Made by a program: the position numbers and the translations under genes. From assembly GCA_015485375.1 (NCBI GenBank), contig WFTU01000370.1, forward strand, positions 1 through 32,899: a DNA stretch of 32,899 nt. The letters run 5' to 3'. Below are positions 25,403 to 32,899 of this stretch, one piece after another. Source of the stretch: Paracoccaceae bacterium (lineage in GTDB: Bacteria > Pseudomonadota > Alphaproteobacteria > Rhodobacterales > Rhodobacteraceae). Numbering within the stretch: the first letter of the stretch is position 1; every line of letters begins with the position of its first letter. Under the pieces are notes generated by a model. It made no database searches. It was not told the origin of the DNA and worked only from the letters and a program-made list of their open reading frames with translations.

Positions 25403-26518
25403 ATGAGCGTTGGTGTTGGTGTGAATCTGGAAAATCTCTGGATACGGTTCGGAGATTTCGTGGCCGTTCAGAATGCCAATGTGAATATCAACGGCGGTGA
25501 CTTCTTTTCGTTCCTCGGCCCGTCTGGCTGCGGTAAAACCACGATATTGCGCGCCGTTTCCGGCTTCCTGGACCCCAGCGAGGGGCGGGTGCTGATTGGC
25601 GACAACGATATGGCGGGCATCGGTCCAAACAAGCGGCCGACTGCCCTGATTTTCCAGAACCTCGCGCTGTTTCCATTGATGAAAGTCTGGGAAAACATAA
25701 CCTTCTCGATGGAAGTTAAAGGGGCGAGCACGGCCGAGCGTCGCAAGCGCGCCGACGAGCTGCTCGATATGATTGCGCTCGACGGTCAGGGAGACAAGCT
25801 GCCTTCCGAACTGTCGGGTGGTCAAAAACAGCGCGTGGCGATTGCCCGTGCGCTTTGCGCCGAACCGGATGTGTTGCTGCTTGACGAGCCGCTCTCGGCG
25901 CTTGATTTGAAGCTGCGCCAGCATATGCGCACCGAGTTGCGCGAAATCCAGCAGCGGGTCGGTATTACCTTCATCTACATCACCCACGATCAGGGCGAGG
26001 CGTTGACCATGTCCGACAACGTGGCCGTGATGCGCGCCGGTATCATCGACCAGATCGGCACGGGGCACGAGGTTTATGACCGCCCTGCCACGCCCTTCGT
26101 TGCCTCTTTTGTTGGCGAAAACAATGTGTTCCGCGGGAAAATTCATGAAATCAACGGTACGCAGGCCCTGTTGCAGACCAATCGCACCGGCCTGCTGCGT
26201 GCGGAGATCACACCCGCCGCAGTCGGCAACCTGAAGGTCGGCGACGACGCGATGATGTTTGTGCGCCCCGAGGCGCTTGCCCCTGCAGGTGCGGCGCCAC
26301 CGGAAGATAAAACCATCATTTCGGCCACGGTCCTGAACGAGGAGTTCGAGGGCAATTCCTATAGCGTTTTCCTCGAAGGCGAGGGCGGCAAGGAAATCAA
26401 GATGTCGCTGCCGAACCTGGGGCAGGATCCCGAAGCCTCCAAAGGCTCGGAGCTTTCGCTTACCTATGATGCCAGCAACGCCGTGGTCATGCCCGCGGGC
26501 GAGCTGGCGTCGGAATAG
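25403..26518 (+). CDS. ABC transporter ATP-binding protein (PotA-like)
   Basis: The 371-residue ATPase has Walker A GPSGCGKTT (39-47), the signature LSGGQKQRVAIARAL, Walker B VLLLDEPLSALDLKLR and the switch ITHDQGEALTMSD. After about residue 240 a TOBE-type C-terminal domain follows, as in PotA and other CUT1/polyamine ATPases. It powers the two permeases encoded next. The ATG at 25403 has GGAGGAAG just before it; the ORF track starts ten codons earlier without such a site. It sits 114 bp after the binding-protein gene, a gap that holds a stem-loop. Confidence 0.9.
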   Translation: MSVGVGVNLENLWIRFGDFVAVQNANVNINGGDFFSFLGPSGCGKTTILRAVSGFLDPSEGRVLIGDNDMAGIGPNKRPTALIFQNLALFPLMKVWENITFSMEVKGASTAERRKRADELLDMIALDGQGDKLPSELSGGQKQRVAIARALCAEPDVLLLDEPLSALDLKLRQHMRTELREIQQRVGITFIYITHDQGEALTMSDNVAVMRAGIIDQIGTGHEVYDRPATPFVASFVGENNVFRGKIHEINGTQALLQTNRTGLLRAEITPAAVGNLKVGDDAMMFVRPEALAPAGAAPPEDKTIISATVLNEEFEGNSYSVFLEGEGGKEIKMSLPNLGQDPEASKGSELSLTYDASNAVVMPAGELASE

Positions 26519-26526
26519 GGGGCAAT

Positions 26527-27456
26527 ATGAGCAAGCCCCGTCTGTTTTCGCAGTTCTTCCGCAACAACGGCAAGGTCATGGGCAGCATTCTGCTGTTTCT
26601 GGTGCTGTTCTGGATAGTCGTCCTTATCCTGTTGCCTCAGCTGTCGATGCTCGACTTTTCGTTCCGCTACAACCTGCCGCCGTCGGAGCTGGGCGGGCCG
26701 AAGGATGTATATACGCTCGACAACTATAAATTCCTGCTGTTCGGGGCCGAAGGCAGTGACGGCCGGTTTAACACGGTCGACCTTCAGGTCTTTGTGCGCA
26801 CGATTATCGCCGCGATTGCGGTTACCATCCTCGACCTGATCCTGTGCTATCCGCTTGCCTATTATCTTGGCCAGTCGAAGGGCAAGGGCATCACACGGCT
26901 GCTGGTCGTCATGCTGATTATTCCCTACTGGATCAACGAAATCCTGCGCGCCTTTGCGCTGCGCATCATTTTCGGGGATGCGGGGCTGATAAACGATGTG
27001 TTGCTGGTGCTGAACCTTATTCAGGAACCGATCGACTTCATCCGCGCCGATATCGCGCTCTATGCCGGCCTTGGCTATGCCTATATCCTGCTGATGCTGT
27101 TCCCGATGTACAACGTGATCGAGAGCCTCGATCGCAACCAGATCGAGGCGGCGCGCGATATGGGCGCCAGCTGGATCCGCATCCACCGCCGCATCGTCAT
27201 TCCGCACGCCAAACCGGGGATCGCCTCGGGTATGACCATGGTGTTCATGCTCTCGGCCGGAGCACTGGCGGCACCGCAAATTCTGGGCGGACCGAGCAGC
27301 CTGTGGTTTACGCAGCTGGTCTACCAGTGGTTCAATGACTCGCTGAACTGGCAGCAGGGCGCGGCCTACGCCATTGTTCTGCTGATCTCCTCGATCGTGA
27401 TCGTGCTGACGTTCATGAAAATCTTCAAGGTCAACATGGGGGATATCGGCAAATGA
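26527..27456 (+). CDS. ABC transporter permease (PotB-like)
   Basis: The 309-residue inner-membrane protein has about six hydrophobic helices. The cytoplasmic coupling loop that docks onto the ATPase is visible as EAARDMGASWIRIHRRIVIPHAKPGI (about residues 206-231). It resembles PotB, the first permease of polyamine-type importers, and pairs with the next gene. An extended periplasmic loop lies after the first helix (about 50-85). The end overlaps the next start by four bases (ATGA), showing translational coupling. Confidence 0.9.
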   Translation: MSKPRLFSQFFRNNGKVMGSILLFLVLFWIVVLILLPQLSMLDFSFRYNLPPSELGGPKDVYTLDNYKFLLFGAEGSDGRFNTVDLQVFVRTIIAAIAVTILDLILCYPLAYYLGQSKGKGITRLLVVMLIIPYWINEILRAFALRIIFGDAGLINDVLLVLNLIQEPIDFIRADIALYAGLGYAYILLMLFPMYNVIESLDRNQIEAARDMGASWIRIHRRIVIPHAKPGIASGMTMVFMLSAGALAAPQILGGPSSLWFTQLVYQWFNDSLNWQQGAAYAIVLLISSIVIVLTFMKIFKVNMGDIGK

Positions 27457-28730
27457 AGTCGTCTTTCATCGGCCGCGTTGCGCTTGTCACCTATCTGGTG
27501 ATCTTCTTCGGTTATCTGCTCGGACCGCTGTTCGTGATGAGCATGACCGCCTTCAATTCCTCGGCCTTTCCGTCGATTTCACCCTGGGCATGCTACACTT
27601 ACGAATGGTTCGATGTTCTGTTCAAGGATGAGCGTATTCTTAACGGTATCAAGAACAGCGTCATCATCGGCATCGGCACGGTTATCCTGTCGGTATCCAT
27701 GGGACTAGCTGCGGCACTGGTTCTGACGCAGGTCTGGCCGAAGTTCCGCTCGACCTACTATACTATCGTCATTGCCCCGATCCTGATCCCCGGCGTGGTG
27801 CTCGGTATCTCGACACTGGTGTTCTGGGATCGCGTCAGTGTTTTCCTTGGTCCGTCGACCGAGGCCTTCCTGCATAACGGGATTTTCCTGACTGTGCTGG
27901 GCCAGTCGACCTTCATCGCCTCCTACGCCATGCTGGTGTTTGTGGCCCGTCTGCAGCGTTTCGACCCGGGACTGACCGAAGCAGCGCTTGATCTGGGCGC
28001 GACCCACACACAGGCTTTCCGCAAGATCCTGTTGCCGTTCATGCGTCCGGCCATTGCCTCGGCCGCCGTTCTGGCGTTTCTGGCATCTTTCGAGAACTAC
28101 AACACTACCACCTTTACCTTCGGCAACTATCCGACGCTGACGATCGAGTTGGCGCAGAAAGTGCGTTACGGTATCAACCCGTCGATTTCGGCACTGGCCT
28201 TTATCATCGTGACCCTGACAATTTTCGCGGCACTGGCCAACGAGGCCTATCGCCGGAACAAGCAGCGCAACGAGGATATCCGCCTGAAGGGGGCGCCGCG
28301 CAAATCCGGTGGCTTCCTGCCGCCGTTCCTGACCGGCAACCCCGCCGCCATCATTTTCGTGCTGCTGTCCTTTGTGGTGATCACCATGTTCTGGACCGCG
28401 CAGAGCTACGAGCCGGCCGAGTGCAAGGCGCGGGTTCTGGCCGAGAAACAGGCGCTGGCGGCCGAGCGGATCGAGGCCCTGCGCGAGCAGCGGTTCCAGC
28501 AGCGGCTGGAGGCGGCGCATTCCGGTGTCGATATCTTTGGCCGCTCGACGGTTGATCCGACCGTGACCGAGGCCCCCGAAGCCCCCGCATCCAACGGGGC
28601 ATTCGGAAGTGTCTTCGCGCCGACCAATCTCAACAACGCCGCTCCGGTTGAAGAGCCGGAAAGCAACTCCGGTGGCGCCTTTGGCGGTGTGTTTGCACCG
28701 ACCAACCTGCAGGGCACGGACGGCAACTGA
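27453..28730 (+). CDS. ABC transporter permease (PotC-like) with an unusual C-terminal extension
   Basis: The first 270 or so residues are a standard PotC-like permease with six helices and the coupling loop EAALDLGATHTQAFRKILLPFMRPAI. PotC proteins usually end there, but this one has 425 residues. The extra part contains a seventh hydrophobic segment (about 298-316, AAIIFVLLSFVVITMFW), a charged helical stretch rich in Ala, Glu, Gln and Arg (about 325-355, possibly coiled coil), then a low-complexity tail with two copies of GAFGxVFAPTNL (382-393 and 408-419, 26 residues apart). The reading frame is continuous and has normal codon use, so it is not a simple read-through artefact. The tail has no function I recognise. 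Confidence 0.88.
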   Translation: MKSSFIGRVALVTYLVIFFGYLLGPLFVMSMTAFNSSAFPSISPWACYTYEWFDVLFKDERILNGIKNSVIIGIGTVILSVSMGLAAALVLTQVWPKFRSTYYTIVIAPILIPGVVLGISTLVFWDRVSVFLGPSTEAFLHNGIFLTVLGQSTFIASYAMLVFVARLQRFDPGLTEAALDLGATHTQAFRKILLPFMRPAIASAAVLAFLASFENYNTTTFTFGNYPTLTIELAQKVRYGINPSISALAFIIVTLTIFAALANEAYRRNKQRNEDIRLKGAPRKSGGFLPPFLTGNPAAIIFVLLSFVVITMFWTAQSYEPAECKARVLAEKQALAAERIEALREQRFQQRLEAAHSGVDIFGRSTVDPTVTEAPEAPASNGAFGSVFAPTNLNNAAPVEEPESNSGGAFGGVFAPTNLQGTDGN

Positions 28731-28735
28731 CAAGG

Positions 28736-28757
28736 GGCCAGCCGCCACAGGCTGGCC
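28736..28757 (+). other. Intercistronic hairpin between permease and phosphodiesterase genes
   Basis: A perfect 8-bp stem (GGCCAGCC / GGCTGGCC) encloses the loop GCCACA. There is no T-run. It may set a boundary in message stability between transport and enzyme genes. Confidence 0.55.
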
Positions 28758-28779
28758 ATTCCGCGCAACAGGAAATCCG

Positions 28780-29586
28780 ATGCTTATCGCGCAAATCAGT
28801 GACACCCATATTGCGGAGGAGGGGCGCAAGACTTTCGGCATTGCTCCGATGGCGGAGAACCTTGCCGCTTGCGTTGCGCACATCAACGCGCAGCCGCTGC
28901 CTGTCGATGTGGTGCTGGTCAGCGGTGACATCACCAATGACGGAACCGAAGGGGAGGCCCGTCGGGCGGCCGGTATTCTGGCGGGGCTGGATTGCCCCTG
29001 TTATGTCATTCCCGGTAATCATGACGATAGAGGCGCACTCTGGTCGGTGTTCGGAGGCGGGGCCTGTCCGTCGCGCCAGGGGGACTTCCATTCGTTTAGT
29101 GTTGCGGATTTCCCTGTTCACCTCCTGTTTGTGGACAGCACGCGCGTTGGCGCGGCTGGCGGGGAGATCTGCGAGGCTCGGGCGGCTTGGCTGGAACGGG
29201 CTCTGGCGGAAAGTGGGGACAAACCTGTCGTGATCGTCCTGCACCATCCGCCATTGAAATGCGGCGTGCCGGAGAGCGATCAGGACGGGTTCCTCGGTGC
29301 GGAGCGTTTCGGAGAGATTGTTGCGCGGCACGCCAATATCGAGCGGGTGCTTTGCGGGCATATCCATTTGCATACCCATTCCCGTTGGGCCGGAACGACG
29401 GTGACCACCGCACCGAGCACCGGTATGCCGCTGGCGCTGGATCTGACACAATCGCATCCGTCGGAGTTTCTGCTGGATGCGCCTTCCTACCTGCTGCATC
29501 ACTGGACACCGGACGGGGATCTGGTTACCCATCCGGTGCGCGTGGCGTCGCTTGATGGTCCATTCCCCTTTGTGGAGCGTCGTTGA
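28780..29586 (+). CDS. gpdQ: GpdQ-like metallophosphodiesterase
   Basis: The 268-residue enzyme is a class III calcineurin-like phosphodiesterase. All two-metal ligands known from the glycerophosphodiesterase GpdQ are present at nearly the same numbers: Asp8 and His10 (ISDTH), Asp50 (SGDITND), Asn80 (GNHDD), His156 (LHHPP), and His194 and His196 (GHIH). The N-terminus also follows GpdQ closely (MLIAQISDTH, then GRKTFG). GpdQ splits glycerophosphodiesters into glycerol 3-phosphate and an alcohol. A cyclic-nucleotide phosphodiesterase such as CpdA shares the fold, but the transporter before it and the GlpA-like gene after it favour a catabolic role. No signal peptide, so it acts on imported substrate. 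AGGAAA precedes the ATG; the earlier start in the ORF track lies inside the permease gene. Confidence 0.83.
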   Translation: MLIAQISDTHIAEEGRKTFGIAPMAENLAACVAHINAQPLPVDVVLVSGDITNDGTEGEARRAAGILAGLDCPCYVIPGNHDDRGALWSVFGGGACPSRQGDFHSFSVADFPVHLLFVDSTRVGAAGGEICEARAAWLERALAESGDKPVVIVLHHPPLKCGVPESDQDGFLGAERFGEIVARHANIERVLCGHIHLHTHSRWAGTTVTTAPSTGMPLALDLTQSHPSEFLLDAPSYLLHHWTPDGDLVTHPVRVASLDGPFPFVERR

Positions 29587-29588
29587 TC

Positions 29589-30992
29589 ATGCGCGAGCCA
29601 CTTCCGGACGAAACCTTTGACGTCGCCATTGTCGGCGGGGGCGTCGTTGGTTGCGCCATGGCCCGGCGTTTTACGCTGGAAGGCGCGCGGGTTGTGTTGC
29701 TGGAGAAGGCGAGCGATATTCTTGACGGAGCCAGCAAGGCCAATAGTGCCATCCTGCACACGGGGTTCGACGCGCCGCCCGGATCGCTGGAACTGGCCTG
29801 TATTCAGGCGGGGTATCGCGAGTATCTGGACATTCACGAGACCATGGGCCTGCCGCTGGAGCGGACGGGGGCCTATGTTGTGGCATGGACCGAGGAGCAG
29901 GAAGCGGCGCTGCCGGATATCCTGCAAAAGGCGCACGATAACGGTGTGGCTGACTCGGTTCTGGTTGATGCTGCAACGCTGCGCGCTGCCGAGCCACAGC
30001 TTTCATCACAGGCCCGCGCGGCGATCCATATTCCCGGCGAAAGCCTGATTGACCCGTGGTCCGCGCCATACGCCTATCTGCAGCAGGCGCTGGACAACGG
30101 CGCGCAGGTGTTTGTCGATTGCGAGGTGACAGGCGGGGTGTTCGCCGACGGGGAGTGGACGCTTGAAACCTCGCGCGGCGAGATCAAAACCCGTTCGGTT
30201 GTGAATTGCGCCGGGCTGTACGGCGATCTGCTCGACCGGAAGCTGCTGGGTGATGCCGGTTTCACCATCGCCCCGCGCAAGGGGCAGTTTGTTGTGTTTG
30301 ACAAGGCGGCCTCGACGCTGGCCGATGCGATTATTCTACCGGTGCCGAGCGCGCGCACCAAGGGGATTGTGCTGTTCCGGACAGTGTTCGGCAACCTTGC
30401 GGTCGGACCAACGGCCGAGGACCAGCAAAGCCGCACGGATGCCTCGACCGACCGTGAAATGCTGCAGTCGTTGATCGACGCGGGTATCGAAATGATTCCA
30501 GCGCTGGCCGACATGCCGGTCACGGCCACATATGCAGGGCTGCGACCGGCGTGTGAATTCAAGGAATACCGGATCAGCGAAACGCCCGATCGCAACTGGA
30601 TCACCGTTGGTGCTATCCGCTCCACCGGTCTGAGTGCGGCGCTGGGGGTCGCGCAGCATGTGTTCGGCCTCTACAATCGCGTGGACATGGGGCATCAGCC
30701 GATCGAGAACCCGTCCATTCCGCAGGCAAGTCGTCTGGCCGAGCGGTTCCCGCGTGACTGGCAGGAACCGGTTCATGGAGAAATCATTTGCCATTGCGAA
30801 CTGGTGACGCGGCGCGAGATCGAGGCGGCGCTGCAAGGGCCACTTGCCGCGCGCTCGCTGGCGGGGCTGAAACGGCGGACACGGGCCACGATGGGGCGGT
30901 GTCAGGGGTTCTATTGCTCGGCCAGACTGGCGGAAATCACGGATGGGCATTTCGAAATCCCGTTGGCACCGGAGGTCAAGGATGGGACATGA
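29589..30992 (+). CDS. GlpA-like FAD oxidoreductase with C-terminal [2Fe-2S] (BFD-like) domain
   Basis: The 467-residue protein has an N-terminal DAO-type FAD domain (VAIVGGGVVGCAMARRF, about 12-28; ANSAILHTGFDAPPGS) as in glycerol-3-phosphate dehydrogenases. The last 70 residues carry Cys401, Cys403, Cys438 and Cys443, a C-x-C...C-x4-C pattern of bacterioferritin-associated-ferredoxin-like domains that bind a [2Fe-2S] cluster, also found at the end of E. coli GlpA. The likely reaction is oxidation of glycerol 3-phosphate to dihydroxyacetone phosphate, matching the product of the preceding phosphodiesterase. Oxidation of another hydroxy or amino acid is possible. ATG 29589 is preferred; a TTG at 29583 overlapping the previous stop has slightly better spacing from GGAG. 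It overlaps the next gene by 11 bases. Confidence 0.82.
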   Translation: MREPLPDETFDVAIVGGGVVGCAMARRFTLEGARVVLLEKASDILDGASKANSAILHTGFDAPPGSLELACIQAGYREYLDIHETMGLPLERTGAYVVAWTEEQEAALPDILQKAHDNGVADSVLVDAATLRAAEPQLSSQARAAIHIPGESLIDPWSAPYAYLQQALDNGAQVFVDCEVTGGVFADGEWTLETSRGEIKTRSVVNCAGLYGDLLDRKLLGDAGFTIAPRKGQFVVFDKAASTLADAIILPVPSARTKGIVLFRTVFGNLAVGPTAEDQQSRTDASTDREMLQSLIDAGIEMIPALADMPVTATYAGLRPACEFKEYRISETPDRNWITVGAIRSTGLSAALGVAQHVFGLYNRVDMGHQPIENPSIPQASRLAERFPRDWQEPVHGEIICHCELVTRREIEAALQGPLAARSLAGLKRRTRATMGRCQGFYCSARLAEITDGHFEIPLAPEVKDGT

Positions 30993-32223
30993 ATTGACCC
31001 TGGGGCCGGATATCGATGTTGCCATCATCGGGGGAGGACCGTCGGGTCTCGCCGCCGCGACCGAATTGAAACGTCGGGGAGTCGCCCGCGTGGTGGTGCT
31101 GGAGCGCGAGCCGGTGGCGGGCGGGATCCCGCGCCATTGCGGCCATCCGCCGTTCGGCTGGCGTGAATTCCGCCGTATCCTCACCGGTCCGCAATATGCG
31201 CGAAAACTGGTTTCGGTGGCAGAGAAAGCCGGTGTGGAAATCCACACGAATACAAGCGTTGCGACAATCAAGCCGGGGCCGGGGCTGACACTCGCGACGC
31301 CCGAAGGTGTTCTGGATATTTCCGCCAGTCGCGTAATATACGCCACCGGTGTTCGCGAAACCCCGCGCGCCGCGCGCCTGATATCCGGTGTGCGGGCCAA
31401 GGGTATTCTCAACACCGGTGCGCTGCAGACCATGGTCTATCTGGAGGGGCGGAGTCCGTTCTTGCGGCCGCTGATTGTCGGCACCGAACTTGTCTCGTTC
31501 TCGGCCATCCAGACCTGTCGCCATGCCGGTATCAAACCGGTAGCGATGATCGGGGAGGGGGCCACGACCGTTGCCCGCTGGCCCACAGGTCTGTTCCCGA
31601 AACTGGCCGGCATCCCGCTCCACCTTCGAACCCGCCTTGAACGGATCAACGGGGAGGCGGTGGTCACATCCGCCACTGTAGACGGGCCGGATGGCGTGCG
31701 TGACATTCCCTGTGACGGGGTTCTGCTGACCGGAGAGTTTACGCCGGAGTCCAGCCTCGGGCGTCTGGGGCACTTGCAGATTGATCGCGGGACAGGCGGA
31801 CCTGCGGTTGACCAGTTCGGCCGATGCTCGGACCCGCGATTTTATGCCACCGGCAACCTGTTGCGTCCGGTCGAAACCGCAGGATGGAGCTGGCAGGAAG
31901 GGTGCGAGACCGGATTGCGGGTTGCCCGCGATCTGGTCGGAAGCCAGCCGCCCGCGCAACGCCAGATTCATGTTGTGACGCAAGAACCGCTGATCAAGCT
32001 GGTGATGCCGCAACGTGTCAGCCTGCCGCTGTCGGTGCGCGGGATGGAGGCGCTGCAGGTTCGGTTCACCGCACCGGCCCGCGGGTTTATCGAGGTTTAC
32101 GCAGACGGGGCGCTGGCGTGGAGCAAGCCGGTCGATGTGCGGCCCGAGCGCCGTTTCCTGATCCCGCTTGCCGGACTGGCGGAACAGCACACCAACGTGC
32201 TGGAACTGCGCTTTACCAAATAA
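30982..32223 (+). CDS. FAD/NAD(P)-binding oxidoreductase partner of the GlpA-like enzyme
   Basis: The 413-residue protein has a pyridine-nucleotide-disulfide-oxidoreductase-type fold: the FAD motif GGGPSGLAAATEL (about 15-27), then VAGGIPRHCGHPPFGWREF, the ATGVRETPRA segment, and an ATGNLLRPVETAGWSWQEG segment near the end of the FAD domain. The last 85 residues, after PLIKLVMPQ, look like a beta-rich domain without cysteines. Proteins of this type are often encoded next to GlpA/GlpO-like dehydrogenases and probably pass their electrons to NAD or quinone. The start has GGAGG 6 bases upstream and lies inside the end of the previous gene, so the two are made together. Confidence 0.8.
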   Translation: MGHELTLGPDIDVAIIGGGPSGLAAATELKRRGVARVVVLEREPVAGGIPRHCGHPPFGWREFRRILTGPQYARKLVSVAEKAGVEIHTNTSVATIKPGPGLTLATPEGVLDISASRVIYATGVRETPRAARLISGVRAKGILNTGALQTMVYLEGRSPFLRPLIVGTELVSFSAIQTCRHAGIKPVAMIGEGATTVARWPTGLFPKLAGIPLHLRTRLERINGEAVVTSATVDGPDGVRDIPCDGVLLTGEFTPESSLGRLGHLQIDRGTGGPAVDQFGRCSDPRFYATGNLLRPVETAGWSWQEGCETGLRVARDLVGSQPPAQRQIHVVTQEPLIKLVMPQRVSLPLSVRGMEALQVRFTAPARGFIEVYADGALAWSKPVDVRPERRFLIPLAGLAEQHTNVLELRFTK

Positions 32224-32225
32224 AA

Positions 32226-32249
32226 ACCCCGCGGCGCGAACCGCGGGGT
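32226..32249. terminator. Bidirectional terminator between the oxidoreductase and 5'-nucleotidase genes
   Basis: A perfect 9-bp stem (ACCCCGCGG / CCGCGGGGT) encloses the loop CGCGAA. On the minus strand it is followed by a T-run (TTTTTA), making a good terminator for the nucleotidase gene; on the plus strand the T-run is poor (CTGTTGT). Confidence 0.85.
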
Positions 32250-32274
32250 CTGTTGTCAGGGATTGTGGCCGCGA

Positions 32275-32899
32275 TTACTCGCCAACCACCTTGATACGAC
32301 CTTCGACGGTTGTTTTAACGCCACCATTGTTGATGATGTAGTCGATCACATCGTTGGCCATCAGGTTGCCGTTGCCGGAGTTGATCAGCACGCGACCGCC
32401 ACCCAGCATCCCGTAACCGTCACCGCCGCCAAGCGCGTAGTCGTTGGTTGCGAACTTGTAGACCTTGTTCACATCCAGATCCTCGCCACCGATCTTGATC
32501 GAGACGATGCGCGAACCGGCCGGAGCCGTCGGATCATAGACGATTTCCATGCCGGAGATCTGCGGGAAGCGGCCGGAGCCTTTCTCGACCTGGCTGACAC
32601 CGTTTTCCATCGCGTCCAGAATCTGCTGGCCGGTGATTGCCGTCATCACGGTGGCATTGCCGAACGGCAGTTCCGTCAGAATATCGCGACGGGTGAGCAT
32701 GGTGCCTGCATCATAGGTGCGGTCTGCACGGATGCCGCCGCCGTTGGCCATGGCCACGTCGGCACCGGTTGCAGCCCGCATAGCGTCTGCCACGAGGTTA
32801 CCGAAAGCGGTTTCCATGCTGCGCACGCTGTTGCGGCGGGTGTCTAGCGGACCTTCGGTTACACCGATGGCGACATTCAGGCTCTCGTCGAGGCTTTTC
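32275..32899 (-). CDS. 5'-nucleotidase/UshA-family phosphatase, C-terminal part (cut by window edge)
   Basis: The frame stays open from the stop at 32275 to the window edge, beyond the GTG start in the ORF track (32826). About 207 residues are visible and form the C-terminal substrate-binding domain of 5'-nucleotidases: IGVTEGPLDTRRNSVRSMETAFGNLVADAMR at its start, then MANGGGIRAD, LPFGNATVM, and ATNDYALGGGDGYGML, where the family places substrate-stacking residues. The metal-binding catalytic domain lies outside the window. Such enzymes are usually periplasmic and release phosphate from nucleotides or related esters. It is convergent with the preceding operon and separated by a terminator, so no functional link is implied. 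Confidence 0.9.
   Translation of the reverse strand, partial: KSLDESLNVAIGVTEGPLDTRRNSVRSMETAFGNLVADAMRAATGADVAMANGGGIRADRTYDAGTMLTRRDILTELPFGNATVMTAITGQQILDAMENGVSQVEKGSGRFPQISGMEIVYDPTAPAGSRIVSIKIGGEDLDVNKVYKFATNDYALGGGDGYGMLGGGRVLINSGNGNLMANDVIDYIINNGGVKTTVEGRIKVVGE

Noticed and set aside
28752-28761. CTGGCCATTC as a further TauR repeat before the phosphodiesterase gene
   Set aside because: It is a single copy with no partner 22-23 bp away and forms one arm of a perfect hairpin, which explains it better.
1-32899. CRISPR arrays, tRNA or rRNA genes, insertion sequences
   Set aside because: No regularly spaced repeats, cloverleaf-like sequences, ribosomal RNA stretches, transposase-like proteins or terminal inverted repeats were seen on reading; a dedicated RNA search was not possible.

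Overview
The window looks like chromosomal DNA of a GC-rich alphaproteobacterium, most likely from the Rhodobacterales (Paracoccus/roseobacter-like). This rests on a narR-narK-narK-narGHJI-ppiC nitrate respiration cluster, a tpa/tauR/xsc taurine dissimilation cluster with a MocR-type regulator, and a long dimethylglycine/sarcosine-dehydrogenase-like enzyme. The genus cannot be settled from sequence reading alone. No rRNA, tRNA, CRISPR array, transposase or prophage gene was seen.

Layout. (1) 1-2.9 kb: the 3' end of a molybdate-type ABC permease and its ATPase (modBC-like), then a cbpA/cbpM-type co-chaperone pair closed by a strong terminator, then a small CopZ-like metal-binding protein on the minus strand. 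(2) 3.2-6.5 kb: a choline/aminoglycoside-kinase-fold phosphotransferase overlapping a GcvT-fused FAD dehydrogenase of the dimethylglycine/sarcosine dehydrogenase type. (3) 6.5-18.0 kb: a divergent Crp/Fnr-family regulator without an Fe-S cluster (narR-like), two MFS nitrate/nitrite transporters, the complete membrane nitrate reductase narGHJI, and a parvulin-type prolyl isomerase. Two FNR-type boxes lie between the regulator and the first transporter. (4) 18.0-23.9 kb: taurine catabolism, with taurine:pyruvate aminotransferase (tpa) divergent from tauR, followed by xsc and an acetate kinase gene. (5) 23.9-32.2 kb: a seven-gene unit made of a Tat-exported PotD-like binding protein, ATPase, two permeases, a GpdQ-like phosphodiesterase, a GlpA-like FAD oxidoreductase with a C-terminal [2Fe-2S] motif, and a second FAD/NAD oxidoreductase. 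(6) 32.3 kb to the end: the C-terminal part of a minus-strand 5'-nucleotidase.

How the parts work together. In region 4, Tpa turns taurine plus pyruvate into sulfoacetaldehyde and alanine. Xsc turns sulfoacetaldehyde plus phosphate into acetyl phosphate and sulfite. The acetate kinase beside xsc, where phosphotransacetylase is often found, could convert acetyl phosphate directly to acetate and ATP. In region 5 the gene content suggests uptake of a phosphodiester, cleavage to glycerol 3-phosphate, and oxidation to dihydroxyacetone phosphate.

The most notable observation is a tandem direct repeat, consensus CTGGNCNTAT, with copies 22-23 bp apart. It occurs three times: between tpa and tauR, in front of xsc, and in front of the region 5 operon. 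Each pair points toward the target gene. This links the phosphodiester-type operon to the taurine regulator, a connection I cannot explain from known pathways and consider the best lead in the window. A second curiosity is the last permease of that operon, which carries an extra membrane segment and a tail with two copies of a GAFGxVFAPTNL motif.
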